DNA of 64,000 nucleotides, taken from positions 62,001 to 126,000 of the forward strand of contig NZ_JAVDXV010000005.1 of the NCBI RefSeq assembly GCF_031458115.1, written 5' to 3'. The position numbers and the translations under genes are program-made. The notes beneath the pieces were generated by a model. It was not told the DNA's origin and ran no database searches. It saw only the letters and a program-made list of their open reading frames with translations. How positions within the stretch are numbered: position 1 is the first letter of the stretch; every line of letters starts with the position of its first letter. This document shows positions 40,601 to 49,654 of this stretch, one piece after another. The stretch is from Pelomonas asaccharophilus_A (GTDB taxonomy: Bacteria; Pseudomonadota; Gammaproteobacteria; Burkholderiales; Burkholderiaceae_C).

Positions 40601-41409
40601 GCCAGCCACCTCTTGCGACGTTTGTAGGACTTCACGTCCTTGAAGCTGCGCCGTCCTTCCCCGCCCACGCCCAGGTAGAACTCCTTGACGTCCTCGTTCT
40701 CGCGCAACTCCGCGGCCGCACCGTCCATGACGACGCGGCCGTTCTCCAGGATGTAGCCGTAGTCGGCGTAGCGCAGCGCCATGTTGGTGTTCTGCTCGGC
40801 AAGCAGGAAGGTCGTGCGCTCCTTGGTGTTCAGGTCGCGCACGATCTCGAACACCTCCTCGACGATCTGCGGCGCCAGGCCCATGCTGGGCTCGTCCAGC
40901 AGCACCATCTTCGGGTTGGCCATCAGCGCGCGGCCGATGGCGCACATCTGCTGCTCGCCGCCCGACGTGTAGGCCGCCTGGCTGCCGCGCCGTGCCTTCA
41001 GGCGCGGGAAGTAGGTGTAGACCTTGTCCAGCGTGTCGTGCACCGCCGCCTTGCCGTCCTTGCGCGTGTAGGCACCGGTCAGCAGGTTCTCCTCGATGGT
41101 GAGGTGGGCGAAGCAATGCCGCCCCTCCATGACCTGCACGACGCCGCGCGCCACCATGTCGGCCGTGGACAGCTTCTCGATGCGCTCGCCGCGCAGCTCG
41201 ATGCTGCCCTTGGTCACCGCGCCACGCTCGCCCTCCAGCAGGTTGGAAACCGCGCGCAGCGTGGTGGTCTTGCCGGCGCCATTGCCGCCCAGCAAGGCCA
41301 CCACCTGCCCCTCGGCCACCTGCAGGCTGACGCCCTTGAGCACCAGGATCACGTGGTTGTAGATGACCTCGATGCCGTTGACGTCCAGCAATGGAGCTTG
41401 GGTGTTCAT
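40597..41409 (-). CDS. livF: Branched-chain-type ABC transporter ATPase LivF
   Basis: The 270-residue ATPase has Walker A GGNGAGKTT, signature TSGGEQQM, Walker B MVLLDEPSMG and the switch His region. It belongs to the LivF class of HAAT importers, with a C-terminal extension (residues 245-270) beyond the usual 235. It partners LivG. A 103-base gap with a CACAGAG-type inverted repeat separates it from the binding protein gene. Confidence 0.93.
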   Translation of the reverse strand: MNTQAPLLDVNGIEVIYNHVILVLKGVSLQVAEGQVVALLGGNGAGKTTTLRAVSNLLEGERGAVTKGSIELRGERIEKLSTADMVARGVVQVMEGRHCFAHLTIEENLLTGAYTRKDGKAAVHDTLDKVYTYFPRLKARRGSQAAYTSGGEQQMCAIGRALMANPKMVLLDEPSMGLAPQIVEEVFEIVRDLNTKERTTFLLAEQNTNMALRYADYGYILENGRVVMDGAAAELRENEDVKEFYLGVGGEGRRSFKDVKSYKRRKRWLA

Positions 41410-41427
41410 CGGGAGTCCAAAAATTCG

Positions 41428-41502
41428 ACCACAGAGTCACAGAGACACGGAGGAACAGCCCACAGAGAAACGATTTCCTCTGTGCCTCCGTGCCTCTGAG
41501 GT
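41428..41502. repeat. CACAGAG-type imperfect inverted repeat
   Basis: Two 28-base arms (41428-41455 and 41475-41502) match in 23 of 28 positions as an inverted repeat, with a 19-base loop. The arms contain the units CACAGAG, ACACGGAGGA and CTCTGTGCCTCCGTG. Similar sequences recur as dispersed intergenic repeats in several Proteobacteria. It fills the gap between the binding protein and livF genes. No target-site duplication could be identified by eye. Confidence 0.75.
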
Positions 41503-41512
41503 TGCATTTACA

Positions 41513-42829
41513 TCAGCTCTGGCAATCTGCCGGCGTGCGTCGCTCGAGCTTCTTCTCGCCCGCGTACTTGTCCGCCGCGGCCTTCACCAGCGGCCGGATG
41601 ATCTGCTCGTCGGCCTGATACCAGTCGGACGTGAAGTTCCACTTCGCGCCGTCCCAGGTCTGCACGCGCGCCCAGGCCGAGCCCATGTGATCCACGCAGC
41701 TGGTGGAAACCGGCCGCATGACGCCGGCCAGGCCCAGCGCGTCCAGCTTCTTCTGGTCCAGCGCCAGGTTCTCCAGCCCCCAGCGCACCTGCTCGCCGCT
41801 CATGACCTTGCCCTTGCCGAAGCGTTCCTGCGCGCGCTTGACACCCTCAACGCCCAGCATGGCCGAGATCAGGCCGCGCATGTAGAGCACCTGGCCCACT
41901 TCATCCTTCGGCCCCGTGCCCTGGCCCTTGCCGTGCACCAGCTGCAGGATGTCCTTGGCGACCTTGGAGTCAGGGTGCACGCCGTGCTGCATGGTCAGCG
42001 CGGAGTACCCCTTGGCGCCGTCGGCCACGTCCTTCACGTCCGGCTCGGCGCCGGCCCACCAGATACCGTACATCTTGTCGCGCGGATAGCCGGTGGCCTG
42101 TGCTTCCTTCAGCGACGTCGTGTTCATGACGCCCCAGCCCCACAGCAGCACGTAGTCGGGCCGGGTCTGGCGGATCTGCAGCCAGGCGCTCTTCTGCTCC
42201 ACGCCGGGGTGCGTGACCGGGATGGTGGCCAGCTCGAAGCCATGCGTCTTGGCCCGCTCCGTCAGCATTGGGATGGGCTCCTTGCCATAGGGGCTGTCGT
42301 GATAGACCAGCGTGATCTTCTTGCCCTTGAGCTTGTCCAGCCCGCCTTCCTTCTTGCCGATGTGCTGGATCAGCACGTCGGCGCCCATCCAGTAGGTGCC
42401 GATCAGCGGGAAGTTCCACTTGAAGACGCCGCCGTCGGCGCTTTCGCTGCGGCCATAGCCGGCGGTGATCAGCGGGATCTTGTCGGCCGGCGCCTTCTCA
42501 GTCAGCGCGAAGGTCACGCCGGTGGACAACGGCTGGAACACGGTGGCGCCGCCGTTCTTGCCCTTCAGCCGCTCGTAGCACTCCACGCCGCGGTCGGTCG
42601 CGTAGCCGAACTCGCATTCCTCGAAGCTGATCTTCACGCCGTTCATGCCGCCCTGCGCGTTGACCAGCTTCAGGTAGTCCACATAGCCGTTGGCCCACGG
42701 CGTGCCGTTGGGGCCGTAGGCGCCGGTGCGGTAGACCAGCACCGGGAAGAACTGCTCCTTGGCCTGGGCGAAGGCGGACCCGGCCGAAGCGAGTGCGGCC
42801 AGCGTGAGTGCAATTGCCTTGAGCTTCAT
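41513..42829 (-). CDS. Branched-chain-type ABC transporter substrate-binding protein
   Basis: The 438-residue periplasmic protein has a Sec signal peptide ending ASAGSAFAQ (residue 22) and the Peripla_BP_6 fold: FFPVLVYRTGAYGPNGTP, VYHDSPYGKEPIPML and DYVLLWGWGVMNTT. It is larger than LivK (about 370) and of the type seen with acyl-CoA ligase clusters in Burkholderiales. Ligand unknown; a carboxylic acid is more likely than leucine from the context. The C terminus has a Cys, TPADCQS. Confidence 0.9.
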   Translation of the reverse strand: MKLKAIALTLAALASAGSAFAQAKEQFFPVLVYRTGAYGPNGTPWANGYVDYLKLVNAQGGMNGVKISFEECEFGYATDRGVECYERLKGKNGGATVFQPLSTGVTFALTEKAPADKIPLITAGYGRSESADGGVFKWNFPLIGTYWMGADVLIQHIGKKEGGLDKLKGKKITLVYHDSPYGKEPIPMLTERAKTHGFELATIPVTHPGVEQKSAWLQIRQTRPDYVLLWGWGVMNTTSLKEAQATGYPRDKMYGIWWAGAEPDVKDVADGAKGYSALTMQHGVHPDSKVAKDILQLVHGKGQGTGPKDEVGQVLYMRGLISAMLGVEGVKRAQERFGKGKVMSGEQVRWGLENLALDQKKLDALGLAGVMRPVSTSCVDHMGSAWARVQTWDGAKWNFTSDWYQADEQIIRPLVKAAADKYAGEKKLERRTPADCQS

Positions 42830-42852
42830 CGTTTGTCTCCGTGGTTTGCTGC

Positions 42853-43929
42853 TTAGTGCGGGAAGGGCCAGAGACGCAGCTTCTCCTTGCCCGTGGACCA
42901 GAGCTTGGCCAAGCCGTGCGGCTCGACGATGAGGAAGAACACGATCAACGCGCCGAAGATCATGTACTCGAAATGGCTGACCATGGCCGTGTCCACCTGC
43001 AGGCCGACAAGCCCGCCCAGCCACGGCAGCAGCTGCGCCAGCGCGATGGGCAGCACCACCATGAAGGCCGCGCCGAAGAACGCGCCCATGATGGAACCCA
43101 GGCCGCCGATGATGACCATGAACAGCAGCTGGAAGCTGCGGTCGATGCTGAACGCCGCCGGCTCCCAGGAGCCCAGGTAGACAAAGCCCCACAGCCCGCC
43201 GGCCACGCCGACGATGAAGCTGCTGACCGCAAACGCGCTGAGCTTGGCCGACACCGGCCGGATTCCGATGACGGCCGCCGCCACGTCCATGTCGCGCATG
43301 GCCATCCACGAGCGGCCGATGTGGCCGCGCACGAGGTTCTTCGCGATCAGCGCGAACACGACGACGAAGGCCAGGCAGAACAAATACTTCTGCAGCGGCG
43401 AGTCAATGGGCAGGCCCAGCACAGCCAGGTTGGACACGCTGACCGAGCCCGAGGCCGAATCCAGCGTGAACCACTTGATGCGCAGGAAGGCCCAGTCGGT
43501 GAAGAACTGCGCCGCCAACGTCGCCACCGCCAGGTACAGCCCCTTGATGCGCAGCGACGGGATGCCGAAGAACACGCCCACCACGGTGGACGACAACCCG
43601 CCCAGCAGCAGAGCGAGGATCAGCGGCATGCCTTCCACGCGGGCGAAGAAGTTGTAGGCCGCATAGGCGCCCACGGCCATGAAGGCGCCGGTGCCCAGCG
43701 AGATCTGGCCGCAGTAGCCGACGAGGATGTTCAGACCGATGGCGGCCAGCGCCAGGATCAGGAAGGGGATGAGGATGGCACGCAGCAGGTACTCGTCGGC
43801 CAGCAGCGGCACGCCGACAACGGCGACCGCCAGCAGCAGCGCGATGGCGACGCGATCCTGGCGGATCGCGAAGATCTGCGAGTCCGCCGCGTATGAGGTC
43901 TTGAACTGGCCGTTTTCGCGGTAGAGCAT
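42853..43929 (-). CDS. livM: Branched-chain-type ABC permease LivM
   Basis: The 358-residue protein has about nine membrane helices and the LivM signature GYCGQISLGTGAFMAVGAYA, plus the ATPase-docking segment IGRSWMAMRDMDVAAAVIGI. It pairs with LivH two bases upstream. It ends 23 bases before the binding protein start. Confidence 0.94.
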   Translation of the reverse strand: MLYRENGQFKTSYAADSQIFAIRQDRVAIALLLAVAVVGVPLLADEYLLRAILIPFLILALAAIGLNILVGYCGQISLGTGAFMAVGAYAAYNFFARVEGMPLILALLLGGLSSTVVGVFFGIPSLRIKGLYLAVATLAAQFFTDWAFLRIKWFTLDSASGSVSVSNLAVLGLPIDSPLQKYLFCLAFVVVFALIAKNLVRGHIGRSWMAMRDMDVAAAVIGIRPVSAKLSAFAVSSFIVGVAGGLWGFVYLGSWEPAAFSIDRSFQLLFMVIIGGLGSIMGAFFGAAFMVVLPIALAQLLPWLGGLVGLQVDTAMVSHFEYMIFGALIVFFLIVEPHGLAKLWSTGKEKLRLWPFPH

Positions 43930-43931
43930 GC

Positions 43932-44861
43932 TCAGACCCGGTCGATGATTTTTTCCCCGAACAGCCCCTGCGGCCGCACGAGCAGGAACACCAGCGCCAG
44001 TACGTAGGCAAACCAGATCTCGATGCCACCACCCAGCATCGGCCCCAGGTACGCCTCCGACAGTTTCTCGCCAACGCCGATCAACAGCCCGCCGACGATG
44101 GCGCCGGGCACGCTGGTCAGCCCGCCCAGGATGACCACCGGCAGCGCCTTCAGCGCGACGAGCGACAGCGAGAACTGCACGCCCAGCTTGCTGCCCCAGA
44201 TGATGCCGGCCACCAGCGCGACGAAGCCCGCCACGCTCCAGACGATGACCCAGATGCGAGACAGCGGGATGCCTATGCTCTGCGCGGCCTGGTGGTCGTC
44301 GGCCACCGCGCGCAGCGCGCGACCCGTGCCGGTGTACTGGAAGAACAGGCTCAGCACGCCCACCAGCAGCGCCGCGATGACCGTCGCGATCAAGTCCTCC
44401 TGCCCGACCAGGATGCCGCCGGGGAAGGTCTGCTCCAGCAGGAACAGCGGGTCCTTGGGCATGCCCACGTCGATCTTGTAAATCGCCGAGCCGAACAGCG
44501 TCTGGCCGAAACCGTCCAGGAAGTAGGTGATGCCCAAGGTCGCCATCAGCAGCGTGATGCCCTCCTGGTTCACCAGCCGCGATAGCACCAGCTTCTGGAC
44601 CAGCCACGCCAGCACCACCATCAGCGCCAGCGCCACCGCGAAGGCCAGCACGTTGACCAGCAGCTTCGAACTCAGGCCGGTCCACTGCGGTATCCATTCC
44701 GAGAAACGCGCCATCGCCAGCGCGGCGAATAACACCATCGCGCCCTGAGCGAAGTTGAAGACGCCGCTGGCCTTGAAGATCAGCACGAAGCCGAGCGCGA
44801 TCAGCGAATACAGCATGCCGGCCATCAGGCCGCCGATCAGGGTTTCGAGGAATGGTCCCAT
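43932..44861 (-). CDS. livH: Branched-chain-type ABC permease LivH
   Basis: The 309-residue protein has eight membrane helices. LIALGFVLIFKASGVFNFAQ at the N terminus and GRALRAVADDHQAAQSIGIP (docking loop) are LivH hallmarks. Its ATG overlaps the livG stop by one base as TGATG. Confidence 0.94.
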   Translation of the reverse strand: MGPFLETLIGGLMAGMLYSLIALGFVLIFKASGVFNFAQGAMVLFAALAMARFSEWIPQWTGLSSKLLVNVLAFAVALALMVVLAWLVQKLVLSRLVNQEGITLLMATLGITYFLDGFGQTLFGSAIYKIDVGMPKDPLFLLEQTFPGGILVGQEDLIATVIAALLVGVLSLFFQYTGTGRALRAVADDHQAAQSIGIPLSRIWVIVWSVAGFVALVAGIIWGSKLGVQFSLSLVALKALPVVILGGLTSVPGAIVGGLLIGVGEKLSEAYLGPMLGGGIEIWFAYVLALVFLLVRPQGLFGEKIIDRV

Positions 44862-45640
44862 CAGTGCCCCGCTCCGAGATAGGCCTTGATCACGTCTTCG
44901 TTCCTGCGCACGTCGTCGGGCACGCCGTCACCGATCTTCTTGCCGTAATCCAGCACCACCACGCGGTCCGAGATGTCCATCACCACGCCCATGTCGTGCT
45001 CGATCAGCACGATGGTCGTGCCGAACTCGTCGTTGACGTCCAGGATGAAGCGGCACATGTCCTGCTTCTCCTCCACGTTCATGCCGGCCATGGGTTCGTC
45101 CAGCAGCAGCAAGCTGGGCTCCATCGCCAGCGCGCGGCCCAGGTCCACGCGCTTCTGCAAGCCATACGGCAGGCGCCCCACCGGCGTCTTGCGGTGCGCC
45201 TGGATCTCCAGGAAATCGATGATGCGCTCCACAACCGCCCGCTGCTCGCTTTCCTCGCGCCGCGCCGGGCCCAGGTGCAGCGCCTGCCAGAACAGGCCGC
45301 GCTTCATGCGCAGGTTGCGGCCGGTCATGATGTTGTCCAGCACGCTCATGCCCTTGAACAGCGCCAGGTTCTGGAAGGTGCGCGCTACACCCATCTCGGC
45401 GACCTGGCGTGGGCTCATGCCCTTGAAGGTCTTGCCGTGCAGCGTGATCTGGCCCTGCTGCGGCTGGTAGACGCCGTTGATGCAGTTCAACATGGAGCTC
45501 TTGCCCGCGCCGTTGGGGCCGATGATGGCGCGCACCTCGTGCTCGCGCACGTCGAAGCTGATGTCGGTCAGCGCCTTCACGCCGCCAAACGCCAGCGAGA
45601 TGTTCTTCACGTCGAGGACGACGTCGCCGATGGCTTTCAT
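44861..45640 (-). CDS. livG: Branched-chain-type ABC transporter ATPase LivG
   Basis: The 259-residue ATPase has Walker A GPNGAGKSS, a LivG-type signature LPYGLQKRVDLGRAL in place of LSGGQ, and Walker B LLLLDEPMAGM. The ATG overlaps the acyl-CoA ligase stop by four bases, so ligase and transporter are translationally linked. Confidence 0.94.
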   Translation of the reverse strand: MKAIGDVVLDVKNISLAFGGVKALTDISFDVREHEVRAIIGPNGAGKSSMLNCINGVYQPQQGQITLHGKTFKGMSPRQVAEMGVARTFQNLALFKGMSVLDNIMTGRNLRMKRGLFWQALHLGPARREESEQRAVVERIIDFLEIQAHRKTPVGRLPYGLQKRVDLGRALAMEPSLLLLDEPMAGMNVEEKQDMCRFILDVNDEFGTTIVLIEHDMGVVMDISDRVVVLDYGKKIGDGVPDDVRRNEDVIKAYLGAGH

Positions 45641-47586
45641 GCAGCTGCGCCGTTCACGGCCGGGAAGGTCTTCACCTCGACGATGCGCAGGTCCGCCGCG
45701 ACCAGCGACGTGCGGCCGTCCTCGAACTTCACCTGCGTCTCGATGTACTGCGAGGCCTTGCCGTCGTACAGCGCATTGATGAGCACACCGTACTTCTCGG
45801 CGATGGCGCCGCGGCGAACCTTGCGCGTGCGCGTCAGCTCGCCGTCGTCGGCATCCAGCTCCTTGTGCAGCACGAGGAAGCGGCTGATCTGGCTGCCGGC
45901 CAGCAGCTCGTCGCGCGCCAGGTCGGCATTGACCTTCTCCACGCACTCCAGCATCAGCTGGTACACCGCGTCGCGGCCAGCCAGGTCCGTATAGCCGGCG
46001 TACGACAGGTTGCGGCGCTCGGCCCAGTTGCCCACGGCCTCAAAGTCGATGTTGATGAAGGCGCAGACCGACGAGCGCCCATCGCCGAAGCACACCGCCT
46101 CCTTGATGTGCGGGAAGAACTTCAGCTTGTTCTCCACGTACTTGGGCGCGAACATCGCGCCGTCGAAGGCACCGCCCTGCAAGCGGCCCACGTCCTTGGC
46201 GCGGTCGATGATCTTCAGGTGGCCGCCCGGCGTCAGGAAGCCCGCGTCGCCGGTGTGGAACCAGCCCTCAGCGTCCAGCGCCTCCCGCGTGGCGGCGTCG
46301 TTCTTGTAATAGCCCTTCAGCAGCCCGGGCGAGCGCACCAGCAATTCGCCGTTGTCGGCCAGCTTGATCTCCACGCCGTCGATGGGCACGCCCACCGTGT
46401 CGGCGCGCGCCTCGCGATCGGGCTGCAGGCAGACGAACACGGCAGTCTCCGTGGAGCCGTAGAGCTGCTTCAGGTTGATACCGATCGCGCGATAGAAGCT
46501 GAACAGGTCGGGGCCTATGGCCTCGCCCGCCGTGTAGGCCACCCGCACGCGCGAGAAGCCCAGCGTGTTGCGCAGCGGGCCGTAGATCAGCACATCACCC
46601 AACGCATAGGCCAGGCGGTCCAGCACGCCCACGCGCTCGCCATCCATCAGCCGCGTGCCGACGCGGCGGGCCAGCGCCATGCAGCGGTCGAACAGCCAGC
46701 GCTTGGGCGCGGCGGCGTCTTCCATGCGGATCATCACCGTCGTCAGCAGCCCTTCGAACACGCGCGGCGGCGCGAAGTAGTAGGTCGGGCCTATCTCCTT
46801 CAGGTCGATGCTGACGGTGCTGGCCGACTCCGGACAGTTGACGACATAGCCCACCGCCAGCCATTGCGCGAAGCTGAAGATGTTCTGGCCAATCCAGGCC
46901 GGCGGCAGATAGGCCAAGACTTCTTCGTCGGGCGTCAGACGGTCGAAGCGCTGGCCCGCGCGGGCGCGGTCGATCAGCGTCGCATGCGTGTGGATGACAC
47001 CCTTGGGATTGCCGGTCGTTCCCGACGTGAAGAACAGCGCGGCGATATCGCCCGCACCGCCAGCCGCCACCTCGGCGGCAAAGAAGTCTGGCCGGCTGGC
47101 GTGCGCTGCGCGTCCCTGCTCCGCCAGCGCATCGAGCGACGCCAGTCCGGGCTCGTCGTAATGGCGCAGGCCGCGCGGATCGTCGAACCAGATATGGCAC
47201 AGCAGCGGGCACTGCGCGCGCAACTCCAGCAGCTTGTCGACCTGCTCCTGGTCTTCCACGACGGCGAACGCGATCTCGGCATTGGTCAGCGGGAAGGCGA
47301 ACTCGGCGGCGGCGGCGTCCTGGTACAGCGGCACCGGCACGGCACCCAGCGACTGCGCGGCCAGCATGCTGGCGTACAGCCGCGGGCGGTTCTCGCCGAT
47401 GACGACGATGTGCTCGCCGCGCTTCAACCCGGCTGCCGCAAGGCCCAGCGCAAGGTCCTGCACCAGCGCGGCCAGTTCGCCCCAGCTCAGTGTCTGCCAC
47501 AGGCCGAACGCCTTCTCGCGCAACGCGGGCGCATGCGGCCGTTGCGCGGCATGGTCAAGCAGGAGCCGGGGGAAGGTGTCCGTCAA
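45637..47586 (-). CDS. AMP-forming acyl-CoA ligase, long-chain type
   Basis: The 649-residue ANL enzyme has the P-loop motif FFTSGTTGNPKGVIH, the adenine motif QLYGSTETAVF, and GWFHTGDAGF before the C-terminal domain (ELTRTRKVRRGAI). Length and layout fit long-chain/FadD15-like ligases. It should activate the acid brought in by the adjacent ABC importer. The start is TTG, with GGAGA four bases before it; no in-frame ATG or GTG fits. It is the first gene of the minus-strand cluster and divergent from the Crp/Fnr gene. Confidence 0.88.
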   Translation of the reverse strand: MTDTFPRLLLDHAAQRPHAPALREKAFGLWQTLSWGELAALVQDLALGLAAAGLKRGEHIVVIGENRPRLYASMLAAQSLGAVPVPLYQDAAAAEFAFPLTNAEIAFAVVEDQEQVDKLLELRAQCPLLCHIWFDDPRGLRHYDEPGLASLDALAEQGRAAHASRPDFFAAEVAAGGAGDIAALFFTSGTTGNPKGVIHTHATLIDRARAGQRFDRLTPDEEVLAYLPPAWIGQNIFSFAQWLAVGYVVNCPESASTVSIDLKEIGPTYYFAPPRVFEGLLTTVMIRMEDAAAPKRWLFDRCMALARRVGTRLMDGERVGVLDRLAYALGDVLIYGPLRNTLGFSRVRVAYTAGEAIGPDLFSFYRAIGINLKQLYGSTETAVFVCLQPDREARADTVGVPIDGVEIKLADNGELLVRSPGLLKGYYKNDAATREALDAEGWFHTGDAGFLTPGGHLKIIDRAKDVGRLQGGAFDGAMFAPKYVENKLKFFPHIKEAVCFGDGRSSVCAFINIDFEAVGNWAERRNLSYAGYTDLAGRDAVYQLMLECVEKVNADLARDELLAGSQISRFLVLHKELDADDGELTRTRKVRRGAIAEKYGVLINALYDGKASQYIETQVKFEDGRTSLVAADLRIVEVKTFPAVNGAAA

Positions 47587-47657
47587 GCTTGTCTCCGTTG
47601 CGGGGGCTGGAGCCTCCGTCTGTGCGACCCATTCTGGCCACGACTTTGACGCCCATC

Positions 47658-47673
47658 TGTCGGTACGACGACA
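47658..47673. promoter_or_regulatory. Candidate Crp/Fnr-type operator
   Basis: TGTCG-N6-CGACA is a perfect inverted repeat with the five-six-five geometry of Crp/Fnr sites, in the 125-base gap between the divergent ligase and Crp/Fnr genes. The half-site differs from both Crp (TGTGA) and Fnr (TTGAT). The neighbouring regulator's recognition helix SRQRVNQAL also differs from both. Confidence 0.5.
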
Positions 47674-47711
47674 ATTTACGGGTCTTCACCGCCCAGACTT
47701 TCCCGCACACG

Positions 47712-48425
47712 ATGGCCGACTTCGCGCCTTTGCCGCTGCGTCAACGCGCCCGCCGCCCCAGCCCGGCGGAGCTGGAGGCCATCCCGTGGCTGCAATTGCT
47801 GGACGGCGCACAGCGCGAGCTGGCCGTCGCCGCGCTGGAGGTGGCCGACGCGGCCCCTGGCGAACGGCTGTGCCGCATCGGCCGGCCGGCCACCTTCTGG
47901 TTCGGCGTGGTGGACGGGCTGCTGAAGATGAACAACGACGACAGCACCGGCCAGGCCGTGACCTTCACCGGCATCCCGCCCGGCGGCTGGTTCGGCGAGG
48001 GCACGCTGCTCAAGCGCGAGAGCTACCGCTACAACATCCAGGCGCTGCGGCCCAGCGTCGTCGCGGGCCTGCCCATCGCCAGTTTCCATGCGCTGCTGGA
48101 CGGCAGCATCGCGTTCAACCGCTTCGTGCTGAACCAGCTGAACGAACGACTGGGCCAGTTCATCGCGGCACGCGAGACCGACCGCATCCACGACCCCGAC
48201 GTGCGCGTGGCACGCAACCTGGCCGCCCTCTTCCACCCGCTGCTGTACCCGGGCGTGGGCAACTGGCTGCGCATCACGCAGCAGGAACTGGGCTATCTGG
48301 TGGGGCTTTCACGCCAGCGCGTGAACCAGGCGCTGCACGGCTTGAGCGAGGCGCAGCTGATCCGCATCGAGTACGGCGGCCTGCGCGTGCTGGACCTGGC
48401 CGGCCTCAGGCGCTTCCCGGCCTGA
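47712..48425 (+). CDS. Crp/Fnr family transcriptional regulator
   Basis: The 237-residue protein has an N-terminal cyclic-nucleotide-binding-like beta-barrel (GERLCRIGRPATFWFGVVDG, GGWFGEGTLLKRE) and a C-terminal winged helix (ITQQELGYLVGLSRQRVNQA). It lacks the N-terminal cysteines of oxygen-sensing Fnr. The canonical cAMP-contact motif is only partly kept, so its ligand is uncertain. It is divergent from the acyl-CoA ligase/liv cluster and is its likely regulator. Its 3' end overlaps the convergent flavoprotein gene by 20 bases. Confidence 0.9.
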   Translation: MADFAPLPLRQRARRPSPAELEAIPWLQLLDGAQRELAVAALEVADAAPGERLCRIGRPATFWFGVVDGLLKMNNDDSTGQAVTFTGIPPGGWFGEGTLLKRESYRYNIQALRPSVVAGLPIASFHALLDGSIAFNRFVLNQLNERLGQFIAARETDRIHDPDVRVARNLAALFHPLLYPGVGNWLRITQQELGYLVGLSRQRVNQALHGLSEAQLIRIEYGGLRVLDLAGLRRFPA

Positions 48426-49554
48426 AACGCTGCGGCGACAGCTGCTGCGCGGTCACGCCGAGGTCCGCGAGATCGCGCGGCAGCGATCGGCCCAGCGCCA
48501 ACTCGGCAGCCGCACGGCCCAGCGCCGGCGAGGTCTGGATGCCATAGCCGCCCTGACCTGCACACCAGAAGAAGCCCGGCACCGACGGCTCGAAGCCCAC
48601 GACCGGCGTGCGGTCGGGGCTGAACACGCGCAGGCCGGCCCAGCGGTGGCGCACGCGGCGCACGGGTTGGCCGGTCAGCGTCTCGAAGCGGTCCACCGCA
48701 ATGGCGACGTCCAGTTCCTCGGGCTGCGCATCGCAGGCCGGGCTGGGCGTCTCGTCGGCAGCCGAGATCAGCAGCAGGCCGGCGTCGGGCTTGAAGTACT
48801 GGCTCTCGTCAATGGCAACCACGGCCGGCCACAGCGTCGCGTCCACGCCGTCAGGCAGGTCGACGAGGACCGCCGTGCGGCGCAGCGGCTGCAGCGGCAC
48901 CGGCGCGATGCCCGCCAGCGCGGCCACATCGTCGGCCCACGCACCAGCCGCGTTGACGACGATGCCGGCGCGGAAGCTGCCGGTGGCGGTGCGGGCCAGC
49001 CACTTGCCGCCTTCACGCTCCAGTGCCTGCAGTCCCGTGTCCAGGTACAGCTGCGCGCCGGCCGCGCGCGCGGCGCGCAGGAAGCCCTGGTGCAGCAGGT
49101 CCACGTCGATGTCAGCGGACGTCTCGTCCAGCAGAGCGCCGGCGATGCGCTCGCGCTGCAACAGCGGCACGCGGGCCAATACTTCTTCCACGTTCAGCGT
49201 CGTCGTGCGCTCGCGCACATCTGCATCGGCCGTGAAGCCGGCGACGAGGTCCAGCTGACCCGCACCGACAAGGAACAGCGTGTGCCGCTCGCGCAGCAAT
49301 GCCTGCTTGACCATGCCCTGCGGCGGCGTGCGGAAGTAGCCCAGGCTGGCCCGCGTCAGCGCGCGGATGGTGGCATTGCCGTACAGCGCCGAGTACAGCG
49401 CCGCGGACCGGCCTGTGGAGTGGTAGCCCGCATGGGGCTCCATCTCCAGCACCGCCACACTCGCCTCGCCCGCCAGCGAGGCCGCGACTGACGCCCCTGC
49501 GATGCCGGCGCCGATGACGATGCAATCCACATTTTTCGTTGTCTCTTGACCCAT
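48406..49554 (-). CDS. DAO-family FAD-dependent amino acid oxidoreductase
   Basis: The 382-residue flavoprotein has the N-terminal Rossmann motif VIGAGIAGASVAASLA and EMEPHAGYHSTGRSAALYS, as in DadA/DauA-type D-amino-acid dehydrogenases and glycine oxidases. The GCAGQGGYGIQTSPALG-like segment near the C terminus holds the second FAD contact (WCAGQGGYGIQTSPALG). It probably deaminates D-amino acids, D-arginine-dehydrogenase-like enzymes being the closest in look. It is divergent from the POT transporter, and a 19-base palindrome lies just 11 bases upstream of its ATG, suggesting direct repression. Confidence 0.85.
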   Translation of the reverse strand: MGQETTKNVDCIVIGAGIAGASVAASLAGEASVAVLEMEPHAGYHSTGRSAALYSALYGNATIRALTRASLGYFRTPPQGMVKQALLRERHTLFLVGAGQLDLVAGFTADADVRERTTTLNVEEVLARVPLLQRERIAGALLDETSADIDVDLLHQGFLRAARAAGAQLYLDTGLQALEREGGKWLARTATGSFRAGIVVNAAGAWADDVAALAGIAPVPLQPLRRTAVLVDLPDGVDATLWPAVVAIDESQYFKPDAGLLLISAADETPSPACDAQPEELDVAIAVDRFETLTGQPVRRVRHRWAGLRVFSPDRTPVVGFEPSVPGFFWCAGQGGYGIQTSPALGRAAAELALGRSLPRDLADLGVTAQQLSPQRFRPGSA

Positions 49555-49564
49555 GGCTGCATGA

Positions 49565-49583
49565 ATTTTCCAATTTGGAAAAT
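49565..49583. promoter_or_regulatory. Operator palindrome, site 1 (flavoprotein/POT promoter)
   Basis: A 19-base perfect palindrome with a central T, core TTTTCCAATTTGGAAAA, lies in the 100-base divergent gap. The same core TTTCCAA-W-TTGGAAA recurs before the TonB receptor gene at 51766-51780. This is the likely binding site of the XRE-cupin regulator at 50934-51650. Confidence 0.8.
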
Positions 49584-49654
49584 AAATGTACCATCACGAA
49601 AATCTTTGGGCAACGCCGAAGCCGGCGCATCCAACCCCGCCTTGAGGAGATCGA

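Noticed and set aside
41428..41502. CRISPR-like repeat
   Set aside because: There are only two arms in inverted orientation, no regular spacers and no cas genes nearby.
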